Below, one piece after another: positions 7,599-17,022 of a stretch of DNA of 64,000 bases. A model generated the notes under the pieces. That model was not told the origin of the DNA and did no database searches. It saw nothing but the letters and a program-made list of their open reading frames with translations. Position 1 is the stretch's first letter. Each line of letters opens with the position of its first letter. Both the position numbers and the translations under genes were made by a program. The DNA is from Kineothrix alysoides (GTDB taxonomy: Bacteria > Bacillota > Clostridia > Lachnospirales > Lachnospiraceae): positions 992,001 to 1,056,000 of the forward strand of contig NZ_JPNB01000001.1 in assembly GCF_000732725.1 (NCBI RefSeq), given 5' to 3'.

Positions 7599-10019
7599 AT
7601 GAACACAGCATTATCATGGATCAAAGCATATGTACCGGAACTGGAATGTACCGATCAGGAATATTGCGATGCGATGACACTGTCGGGAACGAAGGTGGAA
7701 GGCTATGAAAGATTGGATAAGAATCTGGAGAAAATAGTAGTAGGTCAAATTGAAAAGATAGAGAGGCATCCTGATGCGGATAAACTGATCGTATGTCAGG
7801 TAAACGTAGGGAGAGAAGTGATACAGATCGTTACGGGCGCTCCTAATGTCAAAGAAGGAGATAAAGTACCGGTTGTATTAGACGGAGGAAAAGTGGCGGG
7901 AGGGCATGACGGCGGTCCGCTTCCTGAAAACGGGATTGAAATCAAGGCAGGCAAGCTTCGCGGCGTTCCCTCTTACGGTATGATGTGTTCTATCGAAGAG
8001 CTGGGAACTACGAGGGAAATGTATCCGGAGGCACCCGAACACGGTATTTATATTTTCGGAAACGATGTGGAGGTAGGTTCCGATGCAGTGGAGGCTTTGG
8101 GCCTAAGGGACACTGTATTTGAATACGAGATTACTTCCAATCGCGTGGACTGCTATAGTGTACTGGGCATCGCGCGCGAGGCGGCGGCAACTTTTAGAAA
8201 GCCTTTTGTCTTTCCGGCAGTCGAAGTGAAGGAAAATGGCGAAAGTGTGGAGAGCTATATTTCTGTGGATGTAAAGGACCCGGATCTGTGCTCCAGATAT
8301 ATTGCGAGAGTATGTACCAATATTAAAATAGGACCTTCTCCTAAATGGATGCAGAGACGTCTGGCGGCCAGCGGTATCCGTCCGATCAACAATTTGGTTG
8401 ACATAACTAACTACGTAATGGAGGAATATGGACAGCCGATGCACGCCTTCGATTTGGATACGATAGCGGGTCATAAAATCATAGTTCGCCGTGCGAAGGA
8501 CGGAGATGAGTTCCAGACCTTGGACGGCCAGATGAGAAGGCTGGACAAAGAAATGCTTATGATATGCGACGCCGAAAAGGAAATCGGCATTGCAGGAATC
8601 ATGGGCGGCGAGAATTCTAAGATTACGGATGAGGTAAAGACCGTTTTGTTCGAGGCAGCAACCTTCAACGGCACGAATATCCGTAAATCAGCTAAGAGAA
8701 TCGGGCTTCGCACCGATGCTTCCGGCAAGTTCGAAAAGGGTTTGGACCCTCATAATGCGGAGGCAGCAATCAATAGAGCCTGCCAATTAATACAAGAGCT
8801 GGGCTGCGGAGAAGTAGTAAGCGGAATGATAGACGTTTGCGTTCCGATGAAAGAAGACGTTCAGATACACTTCGATCCGGAGAAGATCAATAAACTTTTA
8901 GGAACTGATATTTCAAAAGAAGAAATGCTTCGCATCTTCGAGATGCTGGAGCTTAAATATGAGAAAGAAACGAATATGCTGGTAGTGCCGTCCTTCCGTC
9001 AGGATATTGAGTGTGCAGCGGATGTGGCGGAGGAAGTAGCTAGATTCTACGGATACGATAAGATACCGGTATCGCTTCCAAGCGGCGAAGCGACGACGGG
9101 AAAACTTCCTTTCAAACTGCGAATCGAGCAGAAAGCGAGAGATATTGCACAGTTTTGTGGATTCTCTCAGGGAATGTGCTATTCCTTCGAAAGCCCGAAG
9201 GTATTCGATAAATTGCTGCTTCCTCTGAACAGCGATTTGAGGAAAGCGATTACTATAGCGAATCCATTGGGAGAAGATTTCTCCATTATGAGGACGATTT
9301 CCCTTAATGGAATGCTAACGAGCCTTTCTACGAATTACAATAGAAGAAATAAAGATGTAAGGTTGTATGAGCTTGGAAATATTTATATTCCCAAGGCGCT
9401 GCCGCTTACGGAGCTGCCTGATGAGAGAATGCAGTTTACGTTTGGTATGTACGGTGAGGGAGATTTCTTCACGATGAAGGGTGTCATAGAGGAGTTCTTT
9501 GACAGTATCGGTCTGAGAAAGAAGCCTTCTTACGACCCGGAGGCGGGAAAGCCCTTCCTTCATCCGGGACGTCAAGCGGGAATTGTATATGAGGGCACAT
9601 TGGTAGGCTATCTGGGTGAGGTACATCCTGAGGTATGTGATAACTACGATATAGGAACGAAGGTGTATATCGCTGTTCTGGATATGCCGCAGATAGAGCC
9701 TTTTGCTACCTTTGACAGAAAATATGAGGGTATTGCGAAGTATCCTGCGGTATCCCGCGATATTAGTATGGTGGTACCGAAGAATATTCTCGTGGGCCAG
9801 ATAGAAACAATGATCGAACAGCGCGGAGGAAATCTTCTGGAGGCTTATAATCTGTTCGATATTTATGAAGGAGCGCAGATCGAAGAGGGCTATAAGTCAG
9901 TAGCTTATTCTATTACGTTCAGGGCGAAGGATAGAACGCTGGAGGAGAATGATGTTGCTTCAGCTATGAAGAAGATATTGAACGGACTGGAGAGCATGGG
10001 AATAGAGCTGCGCCAGTAG
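7599..10019 (+). CDS. pheT: Phenylalanine--tRNA ligase, beta subunit
   Basis: The beta subunit edits mischarged Tyr-tRNA-Phe and binds the anticodon. The order of domains is normal: B1, then the OB-fold tRNA-binding EMAP-like domain (VGQIEKIERHPDADKLIVCQV, about residues 48-68, within the first 150), the B3/B4 editing domain (about 210-385, with IRKSAKRIGLRTDASGKFEK), B5, a catalytically inactive class II-like core, and the C-terminal anticodon-binding FDX-ACB domain (KYPAVSRDISMVVPKN). 806 residues is standard. The start is preceded by GAAGGAGAA. No fault is visible. Confidence 0.98.
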   Translation: MNTALSWIKAYVPELECTDQEYCDAMTLSGTKVEGYERLDKNLEKIVVGQIEKIERHPDADKLIVCQVNVGREVIQIVTGAPNVKEGDKVPVVLDGGKVAGGHDGGPLPENGIEIKAGKLRGVPSYGMMCSIEELGTTREMYPEAPEHGIYIFGNDVEVGSDAVEALGLRDTVFEYEITSNRVDCYSVLGIAREAAATFRKPFVFPAVEVKENGESVESYISVDVKDPDLCSRYIARVCTNIKIGPSPKWMQRRLAASGIRPINNLVDITNYVMEEYGQPMHAFDLDTIAGHKIIVRRAKDGDEFQTLDGQMRRLDKEMLMICDAEKEIGIAGIMGGENSKITDEVKTVLFEAATFNGTNIRKSAKRIGLRTDASGKFEKGLDPHNAEAAINRACQLIQELGCGEVVSGMIDVCVPMKEDVQIHFDPEKINKLLGTDISKEEMLRIFEMLELKYEKETNMLVVPSFRQDIECAADVAEEVARFYGYDKIPVSLPSGEATTGKLPFKLRIEQKARDIAQFCGFSQGMCYSFESPKVFDKLLLPLNSDLRKAITIANPLGEDFSIMRTISLNGMLTSLSTNYNRRNKDVRLYELGNIYIPKALPLTELPDERMQFTFGMYGEGDFFTMKGVIEEFFDSIGLRKKPSYDPEAGKPFLHPGRQAGIVYEGTLVGYLGEVHPEVCDNYDIGTKVYIAVLDMPQIEPFATFDRKYEGIAKYPAVSRDISMVVPKNILVGQIETMIEQRGGNLLEAYNLFDIYEGAQIEEGYKSVAYSITFRAKDRTLEENDVASAMKKILNGLESMGIELRQ

Positions 10020-10048
10020 AAGCGAAAAAAAGAAAGGAGAGGCCGTAT

Positions 10049-11491
10049 ATGCGGCCGGGATCAGTTATGGAGAATAAGAATATTTGGGGGATATATAGTG
10101 CAGAGCAGCTTACGGAGCTAGAGGAGCATGCAAAGGAATATATGGACTTTTTGGATAATGGGAAGACGGAGAGAGAGTGCATCGATACTATTGTCAACAG
10201 GATTGAGAAGGACGGGTATCAGGAGCTGCAATCTCTGATTAAGAAGAACAATGTGCTGAAGGAAGGCGATAAGGTTTATTCCGTTTGGATGAATAAGTCT
10301 ATCGTTATGTTTCAAATAGGAAAAAAACCGATGGCCGAGGGAATGAATATCCTTGGGGCACATTTGGACTCTCCAAGGCTCGATATTAAGCAGAATCCAG
10401 TATATGAGGACGGAGGATTCGCTTACCTGGATACGCATTATTATGGCGGGGTGAAGAAGTATCAGTGGGTGACGATTCCGCTTTCCATTCACGGTGTGGT
10501 AATTAAGAAGGATGGAACGACGGTTGAGATCAATGTGGGAGAAAATGAGGATGATCCGGTATTTTTTGTGTCGGACCTGCTCATTCATCTTGCGGCGGAA
10601 CAGCTTGAAAAGAAGGCATCCAAGGTTATTGAAGGAGAGGCTTTGGATATTATTGTGGGTAATAAACCTCTTGTAATAGAGAAAAAAGGGGAAAAAGGGG
10701 AAAAGAATAAAGGGAAGGACGGTAAGGATGCAGTGAAGAAAGGTATCCTTGCTATTTTGAAAGAAAACTATGATATAGAGGAAGAGGATTTTATCTCTGC
10801 GGAGCTGGAGGTCGTTCCTGCCGGAAAGGCGAGGGAAGCAGGCTTTGATAGAAGCATGATTCTGGCCTATGGGCAGGATGACAGGATTTGCGCATTCTCT
10901 TCTTTGAAGGCTATGCTTGAGGTAAAGGAGACAGAAAGGACTGCCTGCTGTATTTTAGTGGATAAGGAAGAGATAGGCAGCGTGGGAGCAACGGGCATGC
11001 AGTCTAAGTTCTTCGAAAATGCGGTTGCGGAAGTGATGAATCTGGCAGGAGATTACAGTGAGCTTAAGGTGAGAAGATGTCTGGCTTCTTCCTGCATGTT
11101 GTCCTCTGATGTGAGCAGTGCCTTTGACCCGGCTTTTGCTTCCTGTTTCGATAAGAAGAATGTGGCGTATCTGGGAAATGGAATGGTATTCAATAAGTTT
11201 ACCGGTTCTCGGGGAAAGTCCGGCTCCAACGATGCGAATGCGGAATATATGGGACACATCAGAGCGATTTTCGACAAGGAAAAGATACATTTCCAGACGG
11301 CAGAGCTGGGGAAAGTGGATGTTGGCGGCGGCGGAACTATCGCTTATATCCTCGCTTTGTACGGCATGAATGTTATTGACAGCGGGGTGGCTGTAATGAA
11401 TATGCACGCGCCCTGGGAGGCTACCAGCAAGGCGGATGTATATGAAGCGAAACGGGGATATGTAGCATTTTTGAATAATGCGTCCTTGTAA
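10049..11491 (+). CDS. M18-family aminopeptidase
   Basis: This is a cytosolic dinuclear-zinc aminopeptidase of family M18 (aspartyl aminopeptidase and yeast aminopeptidase I type). Metal-site motifs are GAHLDSPRLDIKQNP (about residue 112), DKEEIGSVGATGM (about 305), and MHAPWEATSKADVYEA near the C-terminus. Residues about 207-235 are a Lys/Gly/Glu-rich low-complexity stretch (EKKGEKGEKNKGKDGK), probably a surface loop between the two halves of the peptidase fold. The start was chosen because AAAGGAGA lies 8 bp upstream; ATG at 10067 is a possible alternative. It is 29 bp downstream of pheT and may be partly read through from there. Confidence 0.93.
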   Translation: MRPGSVMENKNIWGIYSAEQLTELEEHAKEYMDFLDNGKTERECIDTIVNRIEKDGYQELQSLIKKNNVLKEGDKVYSVWMNKSIVMFQIGKKPMAEGMNILGAHLDSPRLDIKQNPVYEDGGFAYLDTHYYGGVKKYQWVTIPLSIHGVVIKKDGTTVEINVGENEDDPVFFVSDLLIHLAAEQLEKKASKVIEGEALDIIVGNKPLVIEKKGEKGEKNKGKDGKDAVKKGILAILKENYDIEEEDFISAELEVVPAGKAREAGFDRSMILAYGQDDRICAFSSLKAMLEVKETERTACCILVDKEEIGSVGATGMQSKFFENAVAEVMNLAGDYSELKVRRCLASSCMLSSDVSSAFDPAFASCFDKKNVAYLGNGMVFNKFTGSRGKSGSNDANAEYMGHIRAIFDKEKIHFQTAELGKVDVGGGGTIAYILALYGMNVIDSGVAVMNMHAPWEATSKADVYEAKRGYVAFLNNASL

Positions 11492-11531
11492 ACGAGACAA
11501 GTGGATATAAAAGAAAGATATGTGAAGCGTT

Positions 11532-12599
11532 ATGGAAGAATTTAAAAAGTCTGATTTTTATTTTGAGTTGCCTGAAGAGCTTATTGCACAGGATCCGCTC
11601 GAGGATCGTTCCGGTTCCAGACTTCTCATGCTGAATAAGGATACGGGAGAGATGATGCACCGGATTTTCCGGGATATTATTGATTATTTGGAGCCGGGAG
11701 ATTGCCTTGTGCTAAACGATACAAAGGTAATTCCGGCCAGGCTGCTGGGAACGAAGGCGGATACCGGAGCGGCAACCGAAGTACTGCTTTTAAAGAGGCG
11801 GGAAAACGATATATGGGAAGCGTTAGTCAAGCCCGGCAAGAAGGCGAGGCCAGGAAGCGTTATTAGCTTTGGTGATGGTATTTTGACGGGAGAAGTCTTA
11901 GACGTGGTGGATGAGGGCAACCGGTTGATTCGGTTTCGTTACGAAGGTATCTTCGAAGAAGTGTTAGACCGGCTGGGAGAGATGCCCCTGCCTCCCTATA
12001 TCACTCATAAGCTTCAGGACAAGAATCGTTATCAGACCGTATATGCCAAATATGAAGGCTCGGCGGCTGCACCTACGGCAGGTCTTCATTTTACAAAGGA
12101 GCTGCTTGGTAAAATAGAAGAGAAGGGTGTGAAAATCGCCTATGTAACCTTACATGTAGGCTTGGGAACGTTTCGCCCGGTAAAGGCGGATAATATATTG
12201 GAGCACCATATGCACTCGGAATATTATCAGGTAACGAAGGAAGCAGCAGATACGATAAACGATACGAAGCGGGGCGGGAAACGGGTTATTTGTATCGGAA
12301 CTACCAGTTGCCGTACGGTGGAAAGCGCTGCGGATGAAAACGGTGTACTGCATGAGGGCTGCGGCAATACAGAGATATTTATTTATCCGGGATACCGCTT
12401 TAAAATATTGGACGGCCTGATCACCAACTTCCATTTGCCGGAGTCTACATTGGTCATGCTCGTATCGGCGCTTGCCGGAAAAGAGCATGTACTGGCGGCA
12501 TATGAGGAAGCAATAAGGGAAAAGTACCGTTTTTTCAGCTTTGGAGATGCAATGTTCATCACAGATGTTACTGTTCACTCCGTTCTCAGTAACGTATAA
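11532..12599 (+). CDS. queA: S-adenosylmethionine:tRNA ribosyltransferase-isomerase, C-terminus altered by a MITE
   Basis: QueA transfers the ribosyl part of SAM to preQ1 in tRNA to make epoxyqueuosine. Family motifs run the full length: [18 protein letters not shown] at the start, [39 protein letters not shown], and the terminal [11 protein letters not shown]. After FITD the last ten residues ([10 protein letters not shown]) are encoded by repeat A copy 2, which begins at 12567. Removing the element and one copy of its TCACAGAT duplication restores the reading FITD-SFTK-stop, 349 residues. The changed tail lies beyond the conserved core, so activity is probably kept, but that is inference. 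Confidence 0.96.
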   Translation: MEEFKKSDFYFELPEELIAQDPLEDRSGSRLLMLNKDTGEMMHRIFRDIIDYLEPGDCLVLNDTKVIPARLLGTKADTGAATEVLLLKRRENDIWEALVKPGKKARPGSVISFGDGILTGEVLDVVDEGNRLIRFRYEGIFEEVLDRLGEMPLPPYITHKLQDKNRYQTVYAKYEGSAAAPTAGLHFTKELLGKIEEKGVKIAYVTLHVGLGTFRPVKADNILEHHMHSEYYQVTKEAADTINDTKRGGKRVICIGTTSCRTVESAADENGVLHEGCGNTEIFIYPGYRFKILDGLITNFHLPESTLVMLVSALAGKEHVLAAYEEAIREKYRFFSFGDAMFITDVTVHSVLSNV

Positions 12600-12699
12600 T
12601 TTCTGCATTTAAATTCGCTTCGCGAAGCAGAAATCATCTCTTGTATCACGTTCTTACGTAGCTTAACAGCAAGTGTTAAGCTACTGTGTGAACTGTAAC
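12567..12699 (+). mobile_element. Repeat A copy 2: 133-bp MITE inserted in the 3' end of queA
   Basis: Same three-hairpin element as copy 1, same orientation and length. It is flanked by exact 8-bp direct repeats TCACAGAT at 12559-12566 and 12700-12707. The left end is GTTACTGTTCACTC; the right end read inward is GTTACAGTTCACAC, 12 of 14 matching. Its first 33 bases supply the new 3' end and stop codon of queA. Confidence 0.93.
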
Positions 12700-12710
12700 T
12701 CACAGATTCC

Positions 12711-12739
12711 TTTACAAAATAAATATAATGTTATATAAT
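12711..12739 (+). promoter_or_regulatory. SigA-type promoter upstream of the PilZ gene
   Basis: TTTACA (12711-12716) and a perfect TATAAT (12734-12739) are 17 bp apart. The -35 lies just outside the right target duplication of repeat A copy 2, in old flanking DNA; the first two codons after the reconstructed TCACAGAT junction overlap it, so this promoter originally overlapped the end of queA. Confidence 0.75.
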
Positions 12740-12804
12740 TCAGCTATGTATTCAGATATAGTTTAGGCGTAATATAACTATATTGTTTTCTTACGAAAGG
12801 GGAA

Positions 12805-13188
12805 ATGTGCCAGAGATACAGGTGCAGAAAGACAGAAGACATGGGTGTTGAAAAACTGAGAAAATGCAGACGTATGGATTTGAATTCGAAGCTCGTTGTG
12901 AAGAGGATAGACGACGGCGAGAATGAGATGGTCACTATTAATATTTTCGATATTTCCAAGTCAGGAATGGGGTTTCATTGTACGAAAGAGTTGGAAATGG
13001 ACTCTGTCTATGAATCGCATATCATGATTTGGACGAGGGAAGTGATACATGTTCTTCTTAGAATTGTCCGGGTGGAGAAGAAGGAAGAAAGATACGAGTA
13101 CGGTGCAATATTTATGGGACTTTCCGAGGTCGACGCATTTAGAATCGAAGTATGGGATGCGATGGAACAGGCATCAGGCGAGTGCTGA
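12805..13188 (+). CDS. PilZ-domain protein
   Basis: PilZ domains bind cyclic di-GMP and pass the signal to motility or envelope targets. The protein is a single PilZ-like fold: a basic entry (KLRKCRRMDLN) followed by NIFDISKSGMGFHC, a variant of the D/NxSxxG half of the motif. The first half, normally RxxxR, is represented by RKCRR. The start is uncertain. ATG at 12805 lies only 2 bp after AAAGGGG. ATG at 12841, starting MGVEKLRKCRR, better fits the domain edge but has a weak ribosome site. No output domain is present. It has its own promoter and is not obviously in an operon. Confidence 0.8.
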   Translation: MCQRYRCRKTEDMGVEKLRKCRRMDLNSKLVVKRIDDGENEMVTINIFDISKSGMGFHCTKELEMDSVYESHIMIWTREVIHVLLRIVRVEKKEERYEYGAIFMGLSEVDAFRIEVWDAMEQASGEC

Positions 13189-13255
13189 AAAATGAAACAA
13201 AGCAAATAATTGAATAATATGAATAATAAGTTAACCTTAAGTCAAGAAAAATAAA

Positions 13256-13270
13256 GGGGCTGTTGCAAAA
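13256..13270 (+). repeat. Terminal inverted-repeat end, GGGGCTGTTGCAAAA
   Basis: This 15-mer is the exact reverse complement of 17055-17069. A one-base variant in direct orientation is at 17028-17043. It resembles the ends of IS1182-type elements as I remember them, and it lies 30 bp outside the stop codon of a decayed transposase read on the minus strand, as expected for an IS end. Confidence 0.7.
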
Positions 13271-13300
13271 TAACTGAGTTTTAGTTATAGAGCGGCAGCC

Positions 13301-13640
13301 TCATTCTATGTCAATTGGAAGCGGACAGAAAATCCTTGTTTCTGGATTTTTTTGGATTCCTGTTTCGTTTAGTTTGTGCGGACAGTCTTTACAATTCTCA
13401 TATTCGTATACCGTCACATCGGTTCCTTATCATAAGCCATGTTTTTCCGTTTACTGATACGAAGTGATTGTTATGCCTGTCATACAATAACTGAGATCAA
13501 GAAATCTTCGGAATAACTCATAGTATCGCTTAGGGCCGGACGTATGCTTTCCATGCTCATGCACAAAGAAACCCCTTGCTTCTGGCAGTATCTATTTAAA
13601 AATCAAAGATGTTTTATGAATAAGCATAGGTCAGGATTTT
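13301..13640 (-). pseudogene. Decayed IS1182-family transposase remnant
   Basis: Read on the minus strand, pieces of an IS1182-type DDE transposase can be recognised in several frames: SDTMSYSEDF (compare ADxGYxSEEN), then ISKRKNMAYDKEP in the next piece, then after a frame change VTVYEYENCKDCPHK, the family's Cys-rich signature, and a stop at 13301-13303. Stop codons and frame changes separate the pieces, and the segment between NMAYD and VTVYE is shorter than in intact relatives, so the gene is dead. The match is from memory of the family. The upstream limit of the remnant is not sharp. Confidence 0.6.
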
Positions 13641-13930
13641 GAACATGACCTTTGGGTCCGCTGTTGGATTTCTGTCTTTGGCAGAGTAAAGGTAATAGGT
13701 AACATTACAGATAATCCGGAACTAATTGATTGGTAATTTAAAACTTATCGTTCGGGCTAACTCCCCATTGCCAGGAGTGGTTTGGGTTTTTTATCATATT
13801 CTAAAAATGGTCAGTTAGCACTTGTATAAAAAAGTGGACATTTTGATTGACGTTTATTCCGGTTTAAGCCTTCCTGAATATAATAAATTAGGCACCAAAT
13901 TGTGCCAAAACATTTAAAGGAGGAAGTTTT
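13641..13930. other. Gene-free leader region before the collagen-like gene
   Basis: No coding frame is convincing here. The last 100 bases carry TTGACG (13847-13852) and TATAAT (13879-13884), but the 26-bp spacing is wrong for SigA, so they may belong to a different sigma factor or be chance. CTCCCC-ATTGCCA-type inverted sequence near 13760-13790 followed by TTTTTT could be a weak terminator. AAAGGAGG at 13916-13923 is the ribosome binding site of the next gene. Confidence 0.4.
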
Positions 13931-15601
13931 ATGAATTACGAAGAATTTCAAGGAATAAACAAATACCATTGTGGCAACACCCCTGAAAGTTTATCAAATA
14001 GATGCTCCAACCGAGATAAAGTAAATTGTGGACCATGTACCCCCTCTATTCCAAGACCGTGTCAATGCCGTTGTTGTGTAGGACCAATCGGCCCCGAGGG
14101 GCCTACAGGCCCTACTGGAGCAACCGGAGCTACAGGCCCTCAGGGTTCCATTGGCCCTACTGGAGCCACAGGTCTGCAGGGCCCGACTGGAGCAACTGGA
14201 GCTATAGGCCCTCAGGGTTCCATCGGCCCTACTGGATCCACCGGTCTGCAGGGCCCGACTGGAGCAACTGGAGCCACAGGAACTACAGGCCCTCAAGGTT
14301 CCACAGGCCCGACTGGAGCCACAGGTCCTCAAGGTTCCACAGGCCCGACTGGAGCCACAGGTCTGCAGGGCCTGACTGGAGCAACCGGAGCTACAGGCCC
14401 TCAGGGTTCCATTGGCCCTACTGGAGCCACAGGTCTGCAGGGCCCGACTGGAGCAACTGGAGCCACAGGAACTACAGGCCCTCAAGGTTCCACAGGCCCT
14501 ACTGGAGCCACAGGTCTGCAGGGTCTGACTGGAGCAACCGGAGCTATAGGCCCTCAGGGTTCCATCGGCCCGACTGGAGCCACAGGTCTGCAGGGCCCGA
14601 CTGGAGCAACTGGAGCCACAGGAACTACAGGCCCTCAAGGTTCCACAGGCCCTACTGGAGCCACAGGTCTGCAGGGCCCGACTGGAGCAACTGGAGCCAC
14701 AGGAACTACAGGCCCTCAAGGTTCCACAGGCCCTACTGGAGCCACAGGTCCGCAGGGTTCCACTGGCGCAACTGGAGCTACCGGTCTGCAGGGAGCAACT
14801 GGAGCAACCGGAGTTACAGGCCCTCAGGGTTCCACAGGCCCTACTGGAGTCACCGGGGCTACAGGCCCTCAAGGTTCCACAGGCCCGACTGGAGCCACAG
14901 GTCTGCAGGGAGCAACTGGAGCAACCGGAGCTACAGGCCCTCAAGGTTCCACAGGCCCTACTGGAGCCACTGGTCTGCAGGGAGCAACCGGAGCTACAGG
15001 CCCTCAGGGTTCCACAGGCCCTACTGGAGCCACCGGTCTGCAGGGTCCTACTGGAGCCACAGGCCTGCAGGGCCCGACTGGAGCAACTGGAGCAACCGGA
15101 GCTACTGGAGCCACAGGTCCGCAGGGTTCCACTGGCGCAACTGGAGCTACCGGCGATATAGGCCCGACAGGCCCGACCGGTACCGCTGGATTATCCGAAT
15201 ATGCCTATATTTTTAATCTGGATGCCCAAGTAGTTGCTTTAGAAGCAGATATATTATTTAGTACCAATGGGATTATCGTAGGTACTATTGCACATGCGCC
15301 TGGAACATCTACCATTCAACTTGGCAGTGCTGGTGACTACGCAGTTTGGTTTTACGCGGCAGGCGTTGAGCCGAATCAATTTACTGTGTTCCAAAATGGA
15401 GCTCCCGTTGTCGGGGCAGTATATGGCTCAGGGGCCGGTACTCAAGCGAATCCGGGTATGGTCATTATTACTGCCGCCGCGTTTGATGTTTTAACGATAC
15501 GGAATCACACTAGCGCTGCTGCGGTTACGCTACAAACTTTAGCAGGAGGAACGCAAATAAATGCTAATGCTTCAGTATTAATTCAAAAAATAAGTTCTTA
15601 G
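13931..15601 (+). CDS. Collagen-like (GXT-repeat) surface protein, BclA type
   Basis: Three parts are visible. Residues 1-50 are a Cys-rich head (CGPC, CQCRCC) without a classical signal peptide. Residues 51-420 are about 123 unbroken Gly-X-Y triplets, almost all with Thr or Gln in Y ([18 protein letters not shown]). Residues 420-556 form a compact Ala/Gly/Val-rich domain ([19 protein letters not shown]) that resembles the C-terminal trimerising domain of Bacillus and Clostridium BclA-type spore filaments. Thr-rich collagen regions in BclA are glycosylated. A spore-coat or cell-surface filament is the best inference. It lies alone inside an island bounded by IS ends and has a strong AAAGGAGG site. 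Confidence 0.9.
   Translation: MNYEEFQGINKYHCGNTPESLSNRCSNRDKVNCGPCTPSIPRPCQCRCCVGPIGPEGPTGPTGATGATGPQGSIGPTGATGLQGPTGATGAIGPQGSIGPTGSTGLQGPTGATGATGTTGPQGSTGPTGATGPQGSTGPTGATGLQGLTGATGATGPQGSIGPTGATGLQGPTGATGATGTTGPQGSTGPTGATGLQGLTGATGAIGPQGSIGPTGATGLQGPTGATGATGTTGPQGSTGPTGATGLQGPTGATGATGTTGPQGSTGPTGATGPQGSTGATGATGLQGATGATGVTGPQGSTGPTGVTGATGPQGSTGPTGATGLQGATGATGATGPQGSTGPTGATGLQGATGATGPQGSTGPTGATGLQGPTGATGLQGPTGATGATGATGATGPQGSTGATGATGDIGPTGPTGTAGLSEYAYIFNLDAQVVALEADILFSTNGIIVGTIAHAPGTSTIQLGSAGDYAVWFYAAGVEPNQFTVFQNGAPVVGAVYGSGAGTQANPGMVIITAAAFDVLTIRNHTSAAAVTLQTLAGGTQINANASVLIQKISS
14081..15187 (+). repeat. Minisatellite encoding the collagen triplets
   Basis: The DNA is a nested tandem repeat of 9-base (GGAGCCACA-like) and longer 27-90-base units such as the block beginning GGCCCTACTGGAGCCACAGG. 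Several long blocks recur almost unchanged (for example from about 14240, 14440, 14590 and 14670), which shows recent expansion by slippage or recombination. Copy number is likely to vary among strains. Confidence 0.95.
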
Positions 15602-16188
15602 GAATATATGATCTTTCAGATAGTGCATCACCAAAGCAGTTGAGTTAAGCTATTGTAAGATGGTTTTGGTTAAATTATATCTGAGATTAGAAGTTAGCCG
15701 GGTACCGGTTGGTGCTGCGGGATAGCCGTGAAATAGATGCGGACGATTGGAGAGGCCGGTAAAAGTAAAATGCAGCAAAAGGAGAAAACACCTATAGAGC
15801 AACATAAACAAAAAATGGAAAAGCTAAGGAAACTGTAAAAGATTTAATAATCATGGATATCGTAGATTTGGTAAAGCGTTATGGTCACTAATTTAAAGCT
15901 TGCAAATAATTGTCAAGCTTTAATTGATTAAAAATTTTTTAAAAGGGAGTAACATTTAATAAACAGTACACAAATGATGAAATGGAATGACTCTTTGAGT
16001 GTTCGTCATCACTTCATCAAGCAGGTTTGCCATTTGAACACGGGCTTTTACTTTTGTAGAAATACAAGGATTGTACTGTCTGAAAAAAACCATATTATTT
16101 TTAAATAATATATTACTTTTGTAAAATATCAAAAATATAAAGATAAAAAAGAATAATATTTTAATTTAATATATAATTAGTTAAAGTA
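15602..16188. other. AT-rich gene-free region after the collagen-like gene
   Basis: No gene can be supported. Two short open frames are present: a 22-codon one starting MQQKEK (near 15770) and a 44-codon one (15974-16108) starting MMKWND. Neither has a well-placed ribosome site or a recognisable product. AAAGCTTG (15895-15902) and CAAGCTTT (15914-15921) make a small hairpin followed within 12 bp by an A/T run, a possible weak terminator. The very low G+C is unlike the neighbouring core genes and supports an accessory origin. Confidence 0.5.
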
Positions 16189-16218
16189 CTTACAAAAAGT
16201 CATAAAATTTGTTATAAT
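16189..16218 (+). promoter_or_regulatory. Promoter upstream of the CarD-like gene
   Basis: CTTACA (16189-16194) and a perfect TATAAT (16213-16218) are 18 bp apart; TTACAA one base later gives 17 bp. The predicted start of transcription is about 16225, 227 nt before the CarD-like start codon. Confidence 0.65.
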
Positions 16219-16258
16219 ACTAAATATAGAATAAACAATAATTGATTACTGGGTAAAC

Positions 16259-16308
16259 GGAAGGGATATAGTTCACTCTAATTGACTGAGTGTAATGATT
16301 CCTTTTTT
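16259..16308 (+). terminator. Hairpin plus T-run in the CarD-like leader: attenuator or end of a short RNA
   Basis: CACTC (16274-16278) pairs with GAGTG (16288-16292), extended outward by GGAA (16259-16262) with TTCC (16299-16302), followed directly by TTTTTT. It lies about 35 nt after the predicted transcription start and about 145 nt before the coding region. Transcription that stops here would give an RNA of about 85 nt. Confidence 0.5.
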
Positions 16309-16451
16309 ATTTATATTAATATTGATGTATGGTGTTATGATACTGAAAAAGCAATTAAGGGAGATAGAAGAAATGAATCGAATGAGATTACAGCATGGAA
16401 ATTATTTAAATTAGTTTAATAACAATCAGATAAGAATATAGGAGTGACTAA

Positions 16452-16961
16452 ATGTTTAAAATTGGTGATTATGTAGTAGTCAACGCAAATTATGGATTAT
16501 GTAAAATCGAAGATATTGCATGTTTAGATATTTCTATGGCTATCAAGGGTGAGCTTTATTACCTTATGATTCCATTGGAAGAAATAGATGCAAAATTATA
16601 TATTCCTGTGAATGGAACTAAACATAAAATTCGCAAAGTGATTAACGAAGAGGAAGCGTGGGAAATAATCGGTGAAGTTCCTGAAATAGAAGAAATGCTG
16701 ATTGATAGTAGTAGATTGTGCGAAAAGAAATATAAAGAAGCCATCCAAAGTTGTGAACCTAGAATATTAATCAGTATTATTAAAAGCATGTATTATAGGA
16801 GGAGAAAAAGGGATGCACAAGGAAAGAAAAATACTGTTATAGATGAACGTTACTTTAAGATTGCAGAGAATAAGCTATATGAAGAGCTGGCCTTTGCTTT
16901 AGGAAAAAATAAAAATGAAATGCAGAAATTAATTATGAATAGGATTAAAAAAAACAAATAA
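16452..16961 (+). CDS. CarD-like (CdnL/TRCF RNAP-interaction domain) regulator
   Basis: CarD/CdnL proteins bind the RNA polymerase beta subunit and steady open promoter complexes. The N-terminal 60 residues have the domain pattern: MFKIGDYVVVNANYGLCKIE, then YYLMIPLEE and LYIPV. The remaining ~100 residues are helical and basic (YYRRRKRD, IMNRIKKNK), as in the DNA-binding C-terminal part. 169 residues is typical. AGGAGTGA is the ribosome site. The A+T-rich codon use fits the island around it rather than the core genome. It may regulate the collagen-like gene or be independent; nothing in the sequence decides this. Confidence 0.85.
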   Translation: MFKIGDYVVVNANYGLCKIEDIACLDISMAIKGELYYLMIPLEEIDAKLYIPVNGTKHKIRKVINEEEAWEIIGEVPEIEEMLIDSSRLCEKKYKEAIQSCEPRILISIIKSMYYRRRKRDAQGKKNTVIDERYFKIAENKLYEELAFALGKNKNEMQKLIMNRIKKNK

Positions 16962-17022
16962 TTTTATTAATAACATACTTTTTAGCATTGATAAATTTTA
17001 AGATATAATATTTATTAATAAG

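Noticed and set aside
13994-15216. Long open frames in other frames of the collagen region (Ser/Cys-rich minus strand, Tyr/Ser/His-rich plus strand)
   Set aside because: They are by-products of the 9-base repeat of the collagen gene.
15974-16108. 44-codon ORF starting MMKWND
   Set aside because: The nearest AAAGGGAG is more than 20 bases upstream and the sequence is A+T-rich debris; no match recognised.
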